Of a stretch of DNA of 64,000 nt, positions 1-12,314 are shown in pieces (positions within the stretch are counted from its first letter, which is position 1; each line of letters starts with the position of its first letter). Origin of the DNA: Pseudoneurospora amorphoporcata. Taxonomy: Eukaryota > Ascomycota > Sordariomycetes > Sordariales > Sordariaceae. Location of the stretch: positions 248,001-312,000 of the forward strand of contig MU859067.1 of the NCBI GenBank assembly GCA_033297205.1, read 5' to 3'. The position numbers and the translations under genes were made by a program. The notes under the pieces are model-generated. The model did no database searches, was not told the DNA's origin, and was given only the letters and a program-made list of their open reading frames with translations.

Positions 1-881
1 GGATGGGGGAATATAGGGAGAAGCCGAGTGGTGGTGGTCGTGGTGGGGGAATCAGGAGGTTGTTGAGTTTGAAGAGCAATAGGCGATGATGTATCTGGAT
101 GACACGAAAACTATGGGATGGGATGGATTGGATGTGTAACGTTATGACCGAGGATTTGGGATATGTTTTCATTGTTACCAGTCGTGGGTTGGGTTTCATG
201 CGCTTATGTCCCCGAACTGAGATGTATGTGAAGCAGAGGAAGGTACAGATGGATAAGGTATCTATATAACGATTTAACGATTGGATGATTGCATACTCTC
301 CTCTACCAACTGTATATCTCTTTTGCAGAGCCGATGCTCTGATCAACTGAATGTTCATCGATGAATCTCCATATGTTCTTTTATACTGAAGAGAACGGTG
401 CGTTTGATTGGTCGCAACTACAAGGCCTAGATAAGCCGCCATCGCCCTTTTGGGTGGGGACGGCATGAGATAATGACGAACATTGACGGGACGGGAAACT
501 TGTTAAACTGTTCAGTCTCCATGTCTTTGATCCTGTTTCCTTCTTCTTCCTAGTCGCATCCAATTCAATCCCATCTTGATTTTGACTCTTGATCACATCT
601 TCCAACCCTACGATTTATCAATCCTCCAAAGTACTCAGCCGGTTTTATCGCAGACTTGCAAGTGAATCAACCCAATCGCGACATACCACCCCTTCGGGCT
701 TTACGAACTACCCGCGATCTTCCATTACAATTCGATTCGAGCCCGAAAGCACACATCAGTTTACTTCGAGGCGCATTCAAAGCCAGCAACATACAGAATC
801 TATCCCACGTTACGGCCGACCGAGGCGCAAAGAAATATCAAGTACTACCCGAACAACTGCGTTTCGCAGATAATGGCTTGA
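1..881. other. Left-edge intergenic DNA and leader of the PX gene
   Basis: I see no convincing protein gene here. Short open frames on both strands lack conserved motifs and splice logic. The last 200-300 bases probably hold the promoter and 5' leader of the PX-domain gene that starts at 882. The first few hundred bases could be the 3' flank of a gene outside the window. Confidence 0.5.
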
Positions 882-1915
882 ATGGCGTCCGACACGGAAA
901 CAGATCAACAACGACACCGGCGGGAGGAGCAAGAGCTCGCTCGCAACAGCAGTGCCGGAGGAGGAGAAGTAATAGAACATGTAAACGAGCTACCTCTGCG
1001 ACCCGCGACCCCGACGACGAAACCAACCACCGGCGCGCGCCCACCGCAAGCGCAACCAATATCCCCATCCTCCAACGCAGGTTCCTCAGACAACAACAAC
1101 CCTGCAGGCTCCAGCTCAGCCGACATCTCCCAAGACGATGCCGATGCCTCGTCCGAGCTAGTAACCTCCCCACTGGTGCCATCAGTGACGTCCCCTCCAT
1201 ACTGGGCGCACGGCCACAACAACACAAACAGCGGGGGACTAGGAACACGGCACGCAAGGACCATGTCAAGCGTATCGACAGAAAGCGATCTGCCACCGGG
1301 CGCCATCACGCTGCAGGACAACGAGCACGACGACGGGCCGGACGGGGCGAATGTTTATGGGCGAGACCGCAACCGGGCGTGTTGGGCGAAAAAGGTGGAT
1401 ATTGTCGATTATATACTGGTAAATGGGGGGACGGCGAATATTGGGGCATTTGTGGTTTGGAATATTCGGGTTGAGACTTTGAATGTGCGTATCCAACAAT
1501 ATGGATCTCCACGGCTGCTGTTTGGTTTGCCAACTTGAGGAGGTTGGGACCTTTGACTGACCATGATTGTTGAATTATACAGGGCTCGCGAATGAACATA
1601 AGAAAGCGCTACTCCGAGTTCGACGGTCTCAGGAAACGGCTCGTCCAGACTTTCCCTAACTTCGAGGCCGCTGTACCTCCATTACCTCCCAAGAGCATCT
1701 TACACAGGTTCCAACCCAAGTTTCTCGAAAAGAGGAGGGCGGGGCTGCAGTATTTCTTAAAGTAAGTCTGCATTCCCAGATGGCACCGATTCCCTTTCAC
1801 AGCTCGTCTTGGCGCTTTGGAGACATGTCGCTAACTGCTTGGTGACAACAGCTGCATTCTACTCAACCCAGAATTCTCCGGATCTCCTGTGCTGAAAGAG
1901 TTTCTCTTTTCATAA
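882..1915 (+). CDS. ypt35: PX-domain endosomal/vacuolar adaptor, Ypt35-like
   Basis: Three exons, 882-1484, 1583-1761 and 1852-1915, give about 281 residues. Introns use GTGCGT and GTAAGT donors and end in ACAG. Roughly 165 N-terminal residues are disordered and rich in Ser, Pro and Asn. The C-terminal half is a PX domain: the IRKRYSEF motif (the phosphoinositide-binding Arg plus the Tyr), then a PPLPPK turn and a closing helical part ending in EFLFS. PX domains bind PI3P on endosomes and vacuoles. In yeast, Ypt35 recruits the lipid-transfer protein Vps13 to these membranes. The single PX domain, the position at the extreme C terminus and the short length fit Ypt35 rather than a sorting nexin, which would carry a BAR domain. 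Ypt35 identity is by architecture only. Confidence 0.82.
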
Positions 1916-4900
1916 ACATAACAATAACGATAAAACGGATAATGTGCGGGAGATGGTGAACGAACTCGGCTACTATTGACTCGAAGAGGTAATGGTAATT
2001 TGTGAATTATTCCTGACTGGATCATGGATCATGGGTAATGCCTGCTTTATGACGATGACGATGATGAGTGAACGGACACGGACGCGCACGGGATGGGATG
2101 CCCCGGGAGAGCCGAGACTCTTTGAGAGCCAACACATCAGATGAACTGGATGCTATGGACGTGGGAAAACGTGTCGAATAATGTTTCAAGTAGAGCGGCT
2201 GGACTCGTTCTAACCGTTTTACTAGCTTTAAGATTGACATCGATATCCATGTTCAATGTGGGAAGGATGCTGGAGAGACTCCAGTTTCTGGGCCTCTTCA
2301 TGATGCTCTCTGCATGATGGAATATGGCCCATGCATGGCCCAGTTCCCTTTCCCATGCCATGTACTATGTAGCTACGATAACTAAGTATGTACATTACAT
2401 ACGTTTCGCCGCCATCTAGGCCTGGCTCATCGGTTTGGAGACGAGTTCGTTGTTGTGATCAACCTCAAAGTTGCCTGTGGGCCGGTTTGCCTTGCAAAGT
2501 GGATTCGGCCGTTATTCTCAACCGGCATGTCCAAAGTTCTAATGTAGACGTTTCCCGACTCACGGGCGTAGATCCGGGCTCGTGCCGGGCCCCGGCCAGA
2601 CAATCAAGGAATTCTCAGCCGCTTGTGCTGATCCAACCAGCTTGTGAGTGGGCGAAAGATATGGTGGTATGCTCGAAAGTGTGGGAATCGTATCTTGGTA
2701 CGGAGTACGGAATAGAATCATTGGGTAGATCTGCCACTTCTTATATGGAAGTCGAGCGAAAGAGAGAGGTCCATCAACCCCGCGTTGTGCCAACGAGCTT
2801 GCCAAAGCATGGAGCGGAGATGGTTGTGACTTTCGTGACTTTTTCAGCCTGTGCGCACATAGGATCTGCTGAGGATCATATGCAGTCAGAGCAGTTTACA
2901 GTTGGAATGCTTTTTAGGTAATTTACAATATCAATGGCCAAAAATTACTTCGGTACACTATCTGATCCAGCCATCGCCTTTTTGAACAGGGCGGACATCT
3001 CGGGCGGCGGTGGAGAGTCACGGGCGCTGTACCTACTACATGCAGGCGGAAACACAGAAAAGGGAAGGAAAAAAAAGCCTCACAAAGCTAAGAGAGGTGC
3101 AGTGTATGATGCTGATGACCAGCTACCTATCGAGGGCCAGGCTTGTGAAGATGCGGAAATGTGTTTGTCCCCGCCATTGCCCGGTTTCGCCGTTGAATCG
3201 CTCATCGCCACAGCAAACTAAATACGAGGTCTCGATGCAAATACGCACAACCACTGGAATCCCACCGTCAGGCGCACAACAACAAAGCCTCCTTTCGTTA
3301 CAGCAAAGTTGAAAACAATGTTTCTCGCTCCAAACACGGCGACCGATGTCCATCCAGTGTATCGGGTGAGACGTGGGGTTTGATAACTTTCAAGGTGGTA
3401 ACTCCGTCGTCCCCGAACGGGTCGGGTTCCATTTCCCACACAAGGCCTCACTCAGATCACACGGGCCCGGGCAACTTTTCATGACTGGACCTCGTATGAA
3501 TGGATGCTGCCTCCGAGCGGTCCCCTCATAACGAAATGGACTATGGATATGCTGCAGCATGCATTCAGGAAGCCGTATCCAATGCGATAGAAGAGTTGCT
3601 TGCCACTTTTTCCATTCCCCATAGCCAGACGACGATCAGAACGCCGCAAGCTGTTGTTAATGTTGTTGTTGTTGTTGTCGTTGTTGTTCTTGCCAACAAG
3701 ACGTGTGGGTTTTGAAGAGACAACCCTTCATGTTTGGACCACCATCGACTGGGTACTGACCTGGGTTTCTTTGTTCTGCTGCCTGGTATCCGGTGTTGGT
3801 GTGATATCTTGTTGACATCAAGAAAGATGTTAGGATGTTTCCTCCGGGAGAATAGCTGCGGATCGACAAACAGCACCAATCATCAGCAAAGTGCAAGCAA
3901 GTCCATGCCGGTCGGTGCAGTTGTGCACCCTCAAAAGTGTCAATCGCCCTCAAGCTTACCTCTACCTATCGGGACGGAGATGCGTGTTGATGCTGGTTAC
4001 CCTGTTCCCAAATTGGAGATTAAATTATGGGATAAGCGTCTGGACCGGGTCTTACCACTAGACTTAAAAGCAGGCCAGATGTAAGACAGGAACAGGAACA
4101 TCATGGGTTATTTCTCGCTCCAAACTTTGGTGTTCATCCCAAGTTTCTCTGAATGTCGGCATGCTCATTATATCGGACATGACGATTCATGCCGGTCTCT
4201 ACACAACTGGAAGAGCACAGCATGTTCAAGAACGACACCAGGTTCATCCGAATCGTAACAAAACGTCCGCGGAGGTTCCAGCGGACCGTATCCATCAAAG
4301 CTATCAATCAGAAGTCCATCCCCATCACACGAGAAATGGGCATCCAGCCTCCTAGCGGCGGAATTGACTGGCCGCGATTGGACAAACGGACGGTGCAAAG
4401 AGTCCAACCTGTGGAGTATGGTAGCATGCCTATCCCTGGCCCAGCAAGTTCGCTACCGTCAACGCGATGCAACTCTCCAGGGATGGCAGCTCAGGCTCAA
4501 CTGAGCCTATCAACAGGCTTGGACTGCTCATTCAGAGCTCGAAATTGTGGGCTCTGAGCCTCGGGAGCAGCCACGGGCGTTGATCATCCATCCAGAGCCA
4601 TCAAAATCCGTCAGTCCAATTTGATGCTTGGCTGCTAGGGTACCCTGGCCTCCTTTTTCCATTTCCTCGTCCTCCACGCTTTCTCTCCGCTCCTTTCTCT
4701 CTATCTCCACTGCCCCAGTGACTTCCTCTCATCTCCCCCATAATCCGGTCGTTTCCTTCCAGATCCCTTGGGGCCTTCGCCTGCTTCTAGGATATTCTCC
4801 TGATCTCTTAAAGTCCTCAAGTGGTGCTGTCCCTCGCTCCGACCTTTTCACCTGTTGCTCTCGTTTCCGTTCGGATCTCATCAAGTTCAGTTCAGGACCG

Positions 4901-5195
4901 TCGAACTATCGTTAATCTCACTCTAAGGTCGTTGTCGTTGCTCGTGTTCCTGTAAGTGAGCTTTGGTTTCCATCAGCTCTGAGAGTTGCCTGGAGTTCTC
5001 TTGGTTGGATGGCATGTCCATTCATCCCATGGAGCTCCCGGACAACGGCGTGATCAACTCCAGTCTCTCTGTTACACCGAAACGTTCCATGACGGTGCGT
5101 TGAATGCTCACCATCAGTTTGTACAGAGCCAACGAATATAACCAATCCGACCACCCATCCACCGGCTCACGATAATTCGAATCCAATCTTCCGCA
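1916..5195. other. Gene-poor 3.3 kb intergenic region
   Basis: No gene could be supported. Open frames of up to 177 codons occur, for example 2388-2921 and 4189-4557 on the plus strand, but they have mixed third-base use and no recognisable domain. A GTT-rich microsatellite lies at 3661-3689. The last few hundred bases are pyrimidine-rich, as is common in fungal promoters and leaders. A GTAAGT at 4952 could be a leader-intron donor for the gene at 5196, but I could not fix an acceptor. Confidence 0.5.
3661..3689. repeat. GTT trinucleotide microsatellite
   Basis: About nine GTT units with one interruption (GTC), in intergenic DNA. Antisense reading gives a poly-Gln/Thr open frame with no other support. 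Confidence 0.85.
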
Positions 5196-5942
5196 ATGGT
5201 TGCCTACAGCACTACCCTCCTGGCTCTTGCGAGCTCCTTGACCCTCGTCACCGCCGACATCTGGGTCGACCCTAGCAAAATCGACATGGGTACAAAGTGT
5301 ATGTACCAACCAAGTCGCCCATCACATCAGAGCGTTGCCAGTAAAAACAGATTCTAACCGAACAATCAGCAAACTGGTGCATGAACGAAATAGCGAGCTG
5401 CCCCCTCATTTGCCAGCAAGAGGATATGGGTCCTATCCAGAAGAACGATTGCGATCCTGTATGTGGATGATCTAAGCCCCCCTCGAAACTGAAGGGCGTA
5501 TTTATTGGAATGTTGCTAATCTCCGTATCAGGAAACCCTTCAATATGCGTGTGTTTGCGGCGACGGCAAAGTTCCCGATCTGAAGGAGTACACTTTGACG
5601 ATTCCTTACCACACTTGCATCACATATGTTCAGCAATGTATCAATGACCACATGGGCGACAACCTTCAGCAGGCCGCTTGCGCCCAGGATAACCCGTGCG
5701 GTGCTAAGGAGCCCAAGAGAACCAACGTGACCACGACGTCGACTGCTTCCAAGACCGCCAGCCCAACCGCCTCCAGCACAGGCACTGGCGTCTACGATGG
5801 ACTTGCCGGCGATACCACCGACGGTGCGGATTCGAGCAACAACGGTGGCAACAAGAAGAATGCCGCTCCCCGTATGTTGGAGTCGATTGGTGCGACCCTT
5901 CTCTTCGGCAGTCTCTTTGCTGGCTTTGCCGTCATGCTCTAG
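5196..5942 (+). CDS. GPI-anchored cell-surface protein, DUF7707-type
   Basis: Exons 5196-5298, 5370-5458 and 5532-5942 encode about 200 residues. Donors are GTATGT in both introns. The N terminus is a signal peptide of about 20 residues ending near LVTA. The central domain of about 100 residues has many Cys, with CMNEIASCPLIC, CDP, CVCGDG and a later TCITYVQQC. This Cys spacing matches the fungal DUF7707 surface-protein family as I remember it. A Ser/Thr-rich linker follows, and the end is a hydrophobic stretch typical of a GPI-attachment signal. The protein is probably displayed on the plasma membrane or wall. The molecular role of the family is unknown. Confidence in the gene model is higher than in the family name. 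Confidence 0.82.
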
Positions 5943-7939
5943 GCTAGAGAGTTTGACGTTTGTGGTCGTACCGGGTGTGCGTCGAGCTCGCCTTGGGTGG
6001 TGATCGAATGTGAAGGCGGGGAACCGGCTTCACAACAAGAGGAGGAAGAGCTGTTGGTCACATCCTGACGAAATTCGGAGCATTTGTTGCTCTATGGACA
6101 GCAGCAAAGTCCGTTGAGGTTGGAAAGGGAGCTTTTCAGGATATGAAGCAGTGGAGGGTGTCATCTATCACATGTCCTCATGGAACCACGACACGCTATC
6201 ATCAACACACCCTAATATTTCGACACATGCATGGACATTTCTGTCTTTTTGTTTATGGCGTCTTTGGAGCTTTGTAATGGCATATTGCGGGTTTTTTGAT
6301 GGAAAAGGAACTCATATTTGTCAAGCGGTTGCTGGGCGTTTCTCTCAGTCTTATGTATATGACTATTGTGGTTAACACGCCTAATTGTGGAATGTCTACC
6401 TATTTTTGTGTTGCACATCATCGTCAATACTTTGTTGATTCGGCATCGGATCATCTTGTGCAACTTCGCCTATCTTGTCTGTCATTGCTTGACCTTTGTT
6501 CTGTGGTTCAGGCTATACCGGCTCGACCGGTATGCCATCCGAATTTCTGCTGCAATGCTAGCTGTACCTACCTAGTTGCACGTTAACTGTGGAGTAAAGA
6601 TAAGTCCCGAGTTGGATTGCTCTACAGGCATCTTGGTGGTCTGTAAAAACAGGTAAGGCTGCTACTCGGGAAAAGCTCGCTTACACTGAAACAAGGCATC
6701 ATAGGAAGTGTGTATGGGGATGTACAAATCCACATCGTCGGTTGAGATTTTAGGCGGTGACTGCCTCGAGCAACCATCATGGACAGGGGGTTTTCACGTG
6801 TCAGCATTAAACAGGCGCGCCAGCGAACATTTGGGACGATTTGGAGGTGCAGATCCTGCCCAGCCGCCGCGCGCGTGGATCTCGGTTTACAGAGACAGTG
6901 CCCCTGGGCAGGACGGCCGGGGCCCAGGGGCATTGACACCCCCCTCAAACGACGCCTGGGATTGGGCCTTCACGACAATAGGCACAGACCTAGACTCGGA
7001 TGTGAAGCCCACCTATTCCCAGCGAGTACCTCTACCTCTAGTCAGCTTGTAGTGTAAGGGGGACGGGTCGTGATAGAACCCCGAGCAGCTGTAGTAGATT
7101 CAAAGCTTCGAGTTCTGGCAGAGAGTCGAGACGGGAGAGAGACGGGACTCGTTCGTGTGGAACCGCAGGGATTAGGAACCGCAAAGGTGGAAATAAAATT
7201 GCCTGGTATACATAGCATGATCCTCCGCGGCCTCCTAACAACAAATGTTTTTGTGTTTGGAGTGCCGTCACCGCCAAACTTGCCCCCCCCGGTTATTTCT
7301 CTCGGGATTTTGTAGCCTTGTTCCCAAAAGCAAAGAGTTGTTTCGTGGTGGTCGATTTGGCAATCTTGAATTCCTTCCATTCCCGGTACAACTCCTTTAA
7401 ACATCACGCCGGGCGCCCACTCCGCCCTCCCGTCACCCGATCTCGAAACTTTGAACAACAACTCCCACCCACTGCAGGCCCGGCTTCCCGCATAACTCGG
7501 TCTCAAGTGGCGGACAATCAACTACGAAAACCAACCCGACCGACCCTGTGTTTGCCTGGCTGTTTTGGCCGTGGTAGGCGAATCGAGCAAAATGGCCACT
7601 CCCAATTTGCTCAGAAGTAACAGTGCGCTACCTTTTCCCTACTTTAACAATCCTACTGCCTACCTGCCCCCGCCGGCCTTGTCCAGGCGAGGCAGTTGCC
7701 TGCCCTGCCCTTCACCCGAGGCCGCCCGGATGCCATCTGCCCAAAACCCCACTCTTCAGTCGTCCATCACTTGCACAGTTGGGCCCTTGGTGCACATGTC
7801 ACCACGAAACCGCAGACTTGTTAGGTTACTACTTCGAGTTTCTACTTGCTGCGTGGTCCATGTCACTGCCATCATCTCCGTCGCGTCGTCGTCCACCAGG
7901 GAGCTCAAGTCGGTTGTTGCGTCCAGATAGCTTGCTGAC
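5943..7939. other. 2 kb intergenic region
   Basis: Holds the 3' flank of the GPI protein gene and the promoter/leader of the phosphotransferase gene. Several open frames near 7040-7940 overlap on both strands but show no domain or splice pattern. I see no RNA gene here. Confidence 0.45.
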
Positions 7940-9405
7940 ATGAAGGATTCGATATCTGCAGAGAAAGCCGCCGCCGAATGCGTTTCGGACGATGCGCTTA
8001 TCCACCTTAAGACGTACAAATATTCGGCCGTCGACAAGTCGCCCGTCTCCAATTACATCCTCAAGCCCTACGTATGTCAGCCCTCCGCGCGCGCGCGCCC
8101 CTCCCCTCGACACGGGCAGGCCTGTGAATAATGTGAGGGATATCAATACTAAGACTTTGAGGCGACAGTGGAATGCCTTCGTCGAGTTCCTGCCATTATG
8201 GGTTGCCCCCAACATGGTGACCCTGATTGGGTTCGGCTTCATTGTGGCTAATGTCGGCCTCCTACTGATATTCATCCCAGATCTGGTTGGCCCGGTAAGT
8301 CACCTGCGAACCCTCCGAAAGATATGAGAGTGGCTTCGTTGCTGACCAATGACTTGCTATTGCCGTATAGGGTCCTTCGTGGTTATACTTCAGCTTCGCT
8401 TTCGGCCTCTTCGCGTACCAGACGATGGACAATGTCGACGGCAAACAGGCGAGACGCACCGGAACCTCCAGCGGCCTCGGAGAGCTCTTCGACCACGGCA
8501 TCGACAGTCTCAACTGCACACTCGCTAGCTTGCTCGAAACCGCCGCTATGGGTCTAGGCACCACCAAGGCCGGTGTCTTCACTGCGCTGTGCCCCTGCCT
8601 GCCCATGTGGTTCTCGACCTGGGAAACATATCACACCCATACCCTCTATCTCGGATACATCAATGGACCTACAGAAGGAATTCTGATCGCCTGCTTGCTG
8701 ATGGCGATCAGCGGGTGGTATGGTCCTGAAATCTGGACCGAAAGACTGGCCGATAACCTCCACCTGTTCAGCTTCCTCGGGCTGACCGAAGAGAATCTGG
8801 GCGACACCTCCTTCCAGGATATTTGGGTCTACTTCCTCATTGGCGCCATGTTCGTCCACATTCCGTTCTGCATCATCAACGTCGTCAATGCTCGCCTGTC
8901 GCGCAACGAGCCTCTTCTTCCGGTCTTCCTTGAGTGGACCCCGATCGTCGTTTTTACCCTCAGCGTTGGCGCCTGGCTATATAGCCCGTACTCGACGTTG
9001 ATGGCCGAGAACCACCTGGTGCTCTTCTGTGTTTGCATGTGCTTCGTCTTTGGCCGCATGACCACCAAGATGATTCTCGCTCATCTCACCAAGCAGCCGT
9101 TTCCCTTCTGGACTGTTATGCTCTGGCCTTTGCTCGGAGGTGCCTTCCTCGGAAACCTTCCCCGCTTCGGACTTCCTGCTGTCACGGCGCAATTCGAGCA
9201 CCTTTATCTTTGGGCTTACCTGGTGTTTGCCTTCGTTGTCTACTCTCGCTGGGCTTGGTTGGTTACCACGAGCATCTGTGATTTCCTTGGCATCAACTGC
9301 CTTACTATTCCCCACGAGAAGCAGATGGCCAACAAGCAGATTGCGAGGGAGATCGCGGCGCAGGCTGCTGCCGCCGTTCCTGTTGGCCCCGCTAAGAAGG
9401 ATTAA
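7940..9405 (+). CDS. Choline/ethanolamine phosphotransferase (CDP-alcohol phosphatidyltransferase)
   Basis: Exons 7940-8071, 8169-8294 and 8371-9405 give about 430 residues; both donors (GTATGT, GTAAGT) are canonical. The enzyme transfers phosphocholine or phosphoethanolamine from the CDP-activated form to diacylglycerol, the last step of the Kennedy pathway, in ER/Golgi membranes. The family signature D-x2-D-G-x2-A-R-x8-G-x3-D-x3-D is complete at about residues 106-128: DNVDGKQAR, then the Gly, then FDHGID. The rest is strongly hydrophobic, with about eight membrane segments and a lysine-ended C terminus (AKKD) resembling an ER-retrieval signal. Yeast has Cpt1 and Ept1; sequence alone does not tell which head group is preferred. 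Confidence 0.95.
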
Positions 9406-10493
9406 GGGGCGGCGCGTGAGCATAAAAGCAGCGGAAAGATCCAAAGTTCTTTTTCTTGCACCTATTTCGATTCTGGCTTCGGAAGATGCTTATATACTAG
9501 AATCGAACTGCACCATAGAGCGGCCGAAAGTTGGCTATAGTGGCGTCTGCAGCGTTGCCTTTCGCTTATAGAGCTCAGAATGCATTGGTATAAGGATATA
9601 TATATATATATCAGATACCCTCGGGGCTGTGTGTGTTTAATATCTGGAAAGGTCACCAAAAATCAAAACATGAAATGGTGGATGGGATCACTGGGGTCAA
9701 GGGCAGGGCGTTTTGGAAAAGCCGTGGACAGCTCTCCGCGAGTGGGTTGGTCCGTGGTATGGATGTACTATAATCGGGATAGATTCATGAAGGATGAGGG
9801 ATGAGTATAACAGAGTCGAGAATGGCTCTATAATGAAGCTGGATAATACATGAACGAAGGGCTTCCACGAGGCTTAGTCTACATAGGTATGGTTGTCGAA
9901 ACCTTCGGGATTTGTGCAAATCCAAACAGCGGTACTGTCTTTGTATGCGTCAGTATCGCCTTCCTTGACTCGATGTCATGTTTGAAATCGTCAGAAGTGG
10001 AAATAGAAGCTCACAACCCGCACTAACAGAACTGCCCTGGTCCCTCATCTCCAGGATCCGGTGTCGTTTCCTGCAATCTCTTTCCCCGCACATTATTCTA
10101 GGGGTCCCGCACCAGGTCGGCCCGGGTTGGTAGAGCCCCAGGTACCGGACCACCCCTGTCCGTCGAGAGCTCCCGTCCGTTCTTCCCCATCGCGTCTGGA
10201 GTATCATTCTTTGTCAGGAGGGACTTCACTTGCTCCTTACAATATGAAGCTATGACAGTGACCTACAGACTATGATACGAAAGTTCCCCGGTGTTTGATT
10301 TCTTATTCACTTCAGTTTTGGGGGGGTGTTTTGTAACAATTTTCGGCTCACAGAACTCTAACGAACAACAATGGACTAAACGACTTCATGTCACCCGCCC
10401 AACAAAACTTTCCTTCAAAAACAACTTATATCGTCAACAATACCACGATCTCGATTCAAACGAACTTGTCCGGGACAACTTGGGGCTGAAATA
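9406..10493. other. 1.1 kb intergenic region
   Basis: Contains an (AT)8 run at 9596-9611 and no supported gene. The last 200 bases are the likely leader of the glutaminyl cyclase gene. Confidence 0.5.
9596..9611. repeat. (AT)8 microsatellite
   Basis: Sixteen bases of pure alternating A and T in the 3' flank of the phosphotransferase gene. Confidence 0.85.
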
Positions 10494-11910
10494 ATGACCA
10501 TGGCACGACACAAAGGATTTGACACGCCCAACCACCAAAGGCACCGCTCCTCACGGACAACCTCCCTCTCACGCCGCCTCCTCTCCGCCTTCCTTCTCAC
10601 AACAACCATCACCACTCCCTTTGGCATCCACGCCTACACCCCTCTCTCAACCTGCAGCCTCCAACACATCCCCTCCGCGCCCCCCTCCGACTTCGACATC
10701 CACCCCGGGTCCAACTCCCTCCTCGCTCCGATTCTCATCCCCCGCGTCCCGGGAACCGAAGGCTCCCGCCTCGTCCAAGAACACTTTGTCGATTTCTTCA
10801 CTTCTCAACTCCCCGGCTGGACTTTGGAATGGCAGAATTCCACTTCTACTACTCCCGTCACGGGTAGCCAGCAGATTCCGTTTGCGAATTTGATTTTACG
10901 AAGGGACCCCCCTTGGGTCACGGGGGATGCGAAAAAGGAAGGGAACGTGAAGAGGTTGACGCTCGCAGCGCATTATGATTCTCTGTACAGACCGGAGGGG
11001 TTTATTGGGGCGGTGGACAGTGCGGTGCCTTGTGCTGTTTTGATGGCGGTTGCTAGGGGGGTGGATTCGGGATTAACAAAGAGGTGGGAGGGGGTTATGA
11101 CTAGGAGAAGGGAGATGGTGGAGAGTGGGTTAGAGGATGAGGAGGAGGAGGAGGAGGAAGAGGAGGAGCAGATGAAGGGTGTGCAGATTGTGTTGTTTGA
11201 TGGGGAGGAGGCGTGGGAAAGATGGACGAATACGGATTCGACTTATGGTTCTAGGTATGTGGTTACTGCTCCTGCTGCGAGGTTGTTGTAGTTGTTGTTG
11301 TTGTTGTTGATGTTTTCTGCTGTGTTGATAGTGAAAAGGTTCTGGGATTGCATACTAATAACCTATCATTTTCCTCGGAAATAGAGCACTAGCCGAAGCC
11401 TGGGAATCCTCTCCCTACGAGGCCTCATCAACCCACTCCAACCGACTAGAATCAATCAGCCTGCTCGTACTCCTTGACCTCTTGGGGGCGCCCAACCCCC
11501 GGATCCCCTCTTACTTCTGGGACACGCACGGCACGTACGGAAACCTGGCGAAGATCGAGGACAGACTACGGAATCTGGGGCTTTTGGAGACGGTTCCCGC
11601 TTCTCCGTTCCTGCCGGATAGAAAGAAACCATATAACCGGTTTACGAGGGGGTATATACAGGATGATCATGTTCCGTTCATGGAACGCGGTGTTAAGGTG
11701 TTGCATGTCATCCCGACGCCGTTCCCGCCTGTGTGGCATACCATGCTGGATGATGGGAATCATCTGGATTTGCCGACGGTGAGGGATTGGGCTAAAATTA
11801 TGACGGCCTTTGTGGCGGAGTGGATGGATCTTGATGGGGTACTAGCGCAGGAAAGTTGTGATGTGGAAGAAGAGAGGGGAGGTGGCAGCATGGAAAAAGA
11901 TGAGCTATAG
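10494..11910 (+). CDS. Glutaminyl-peptide cyclotransferase (glutaminyl cyclase), M28-like
   Basis: Exons 10494-11254 and 11385-11910 give about 428 residues. The intron has a GTATGT donor, an ACTAAT branch-like site and an ATAG acceptor. The enzyme cyclises N-terminal Gln to pyroglutamate on secreted proteins. All expected landmarks of animal-type QC are present: AAHYDS, the zinc-ligand Asp in VDSAVPC (about residue 175), the catalytic/zinc Glu in FDGEEAW (about 237), DLLGAPNP, the IQDDHVPF loop and the final zinc His in PVWHT (about 370). An N-terminal hydrophobic stretch ending near HAYT suggests entry to the secretory pathway. An insertion before FDGEEAW carries a run of Glu. A second Met two codons in could also start translation. 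The next gene, swp1, is also secretory. Confidence 0.93.
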
Positions 11911-12314
11911 TGATGTTTGGAGGGCTGGCGGACTTGGCTAGATTTTCACAAATACACCAAAGACCTTCAGATATAAGATAAATGTCTTCCTTTTTACACA
12001 ACACTACTTGTGTACACGCGGGAGTTTTGGGTGTGGAAGATGGTTCATCGGAACGTGTATGTGATATGGGTGACAAAATGCACCCCCGGCGTGAGCCAAG
12101 TAATCACCCTCCACGTAATGGTCTTGGCGGACATTGGTACGTCCGCTATGCATGGATGGAGCTCTGCCGTCTGGACCTTAGCTGAACGTGTTCATTGAAT
12201 GCAGTGCTCCAAAGTTTCACCCCAGCGCATCTACGAATCCACGAATCCATTGCGCTTTTCCCCTTGAGAGTGTGCTCTGTTTACAAAACGAGCTCCTAGC
12301 ACACATCAAGAAAG
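11911..12314. other. Short intergenic region
   Basis: 404 bases between two same-strand secretory-pathway genes. I see no gene; it should contain the end of one transcript and the promoter of the next. Confidence 0.5.

Noticed and set aside
2388..2921. A 177-codon plus-strand open frame in the first large gap
   Set aside because: Mixed third-base use, no hydrophobic or catalytic pattern, no splice context, and no homology that I can recognise.
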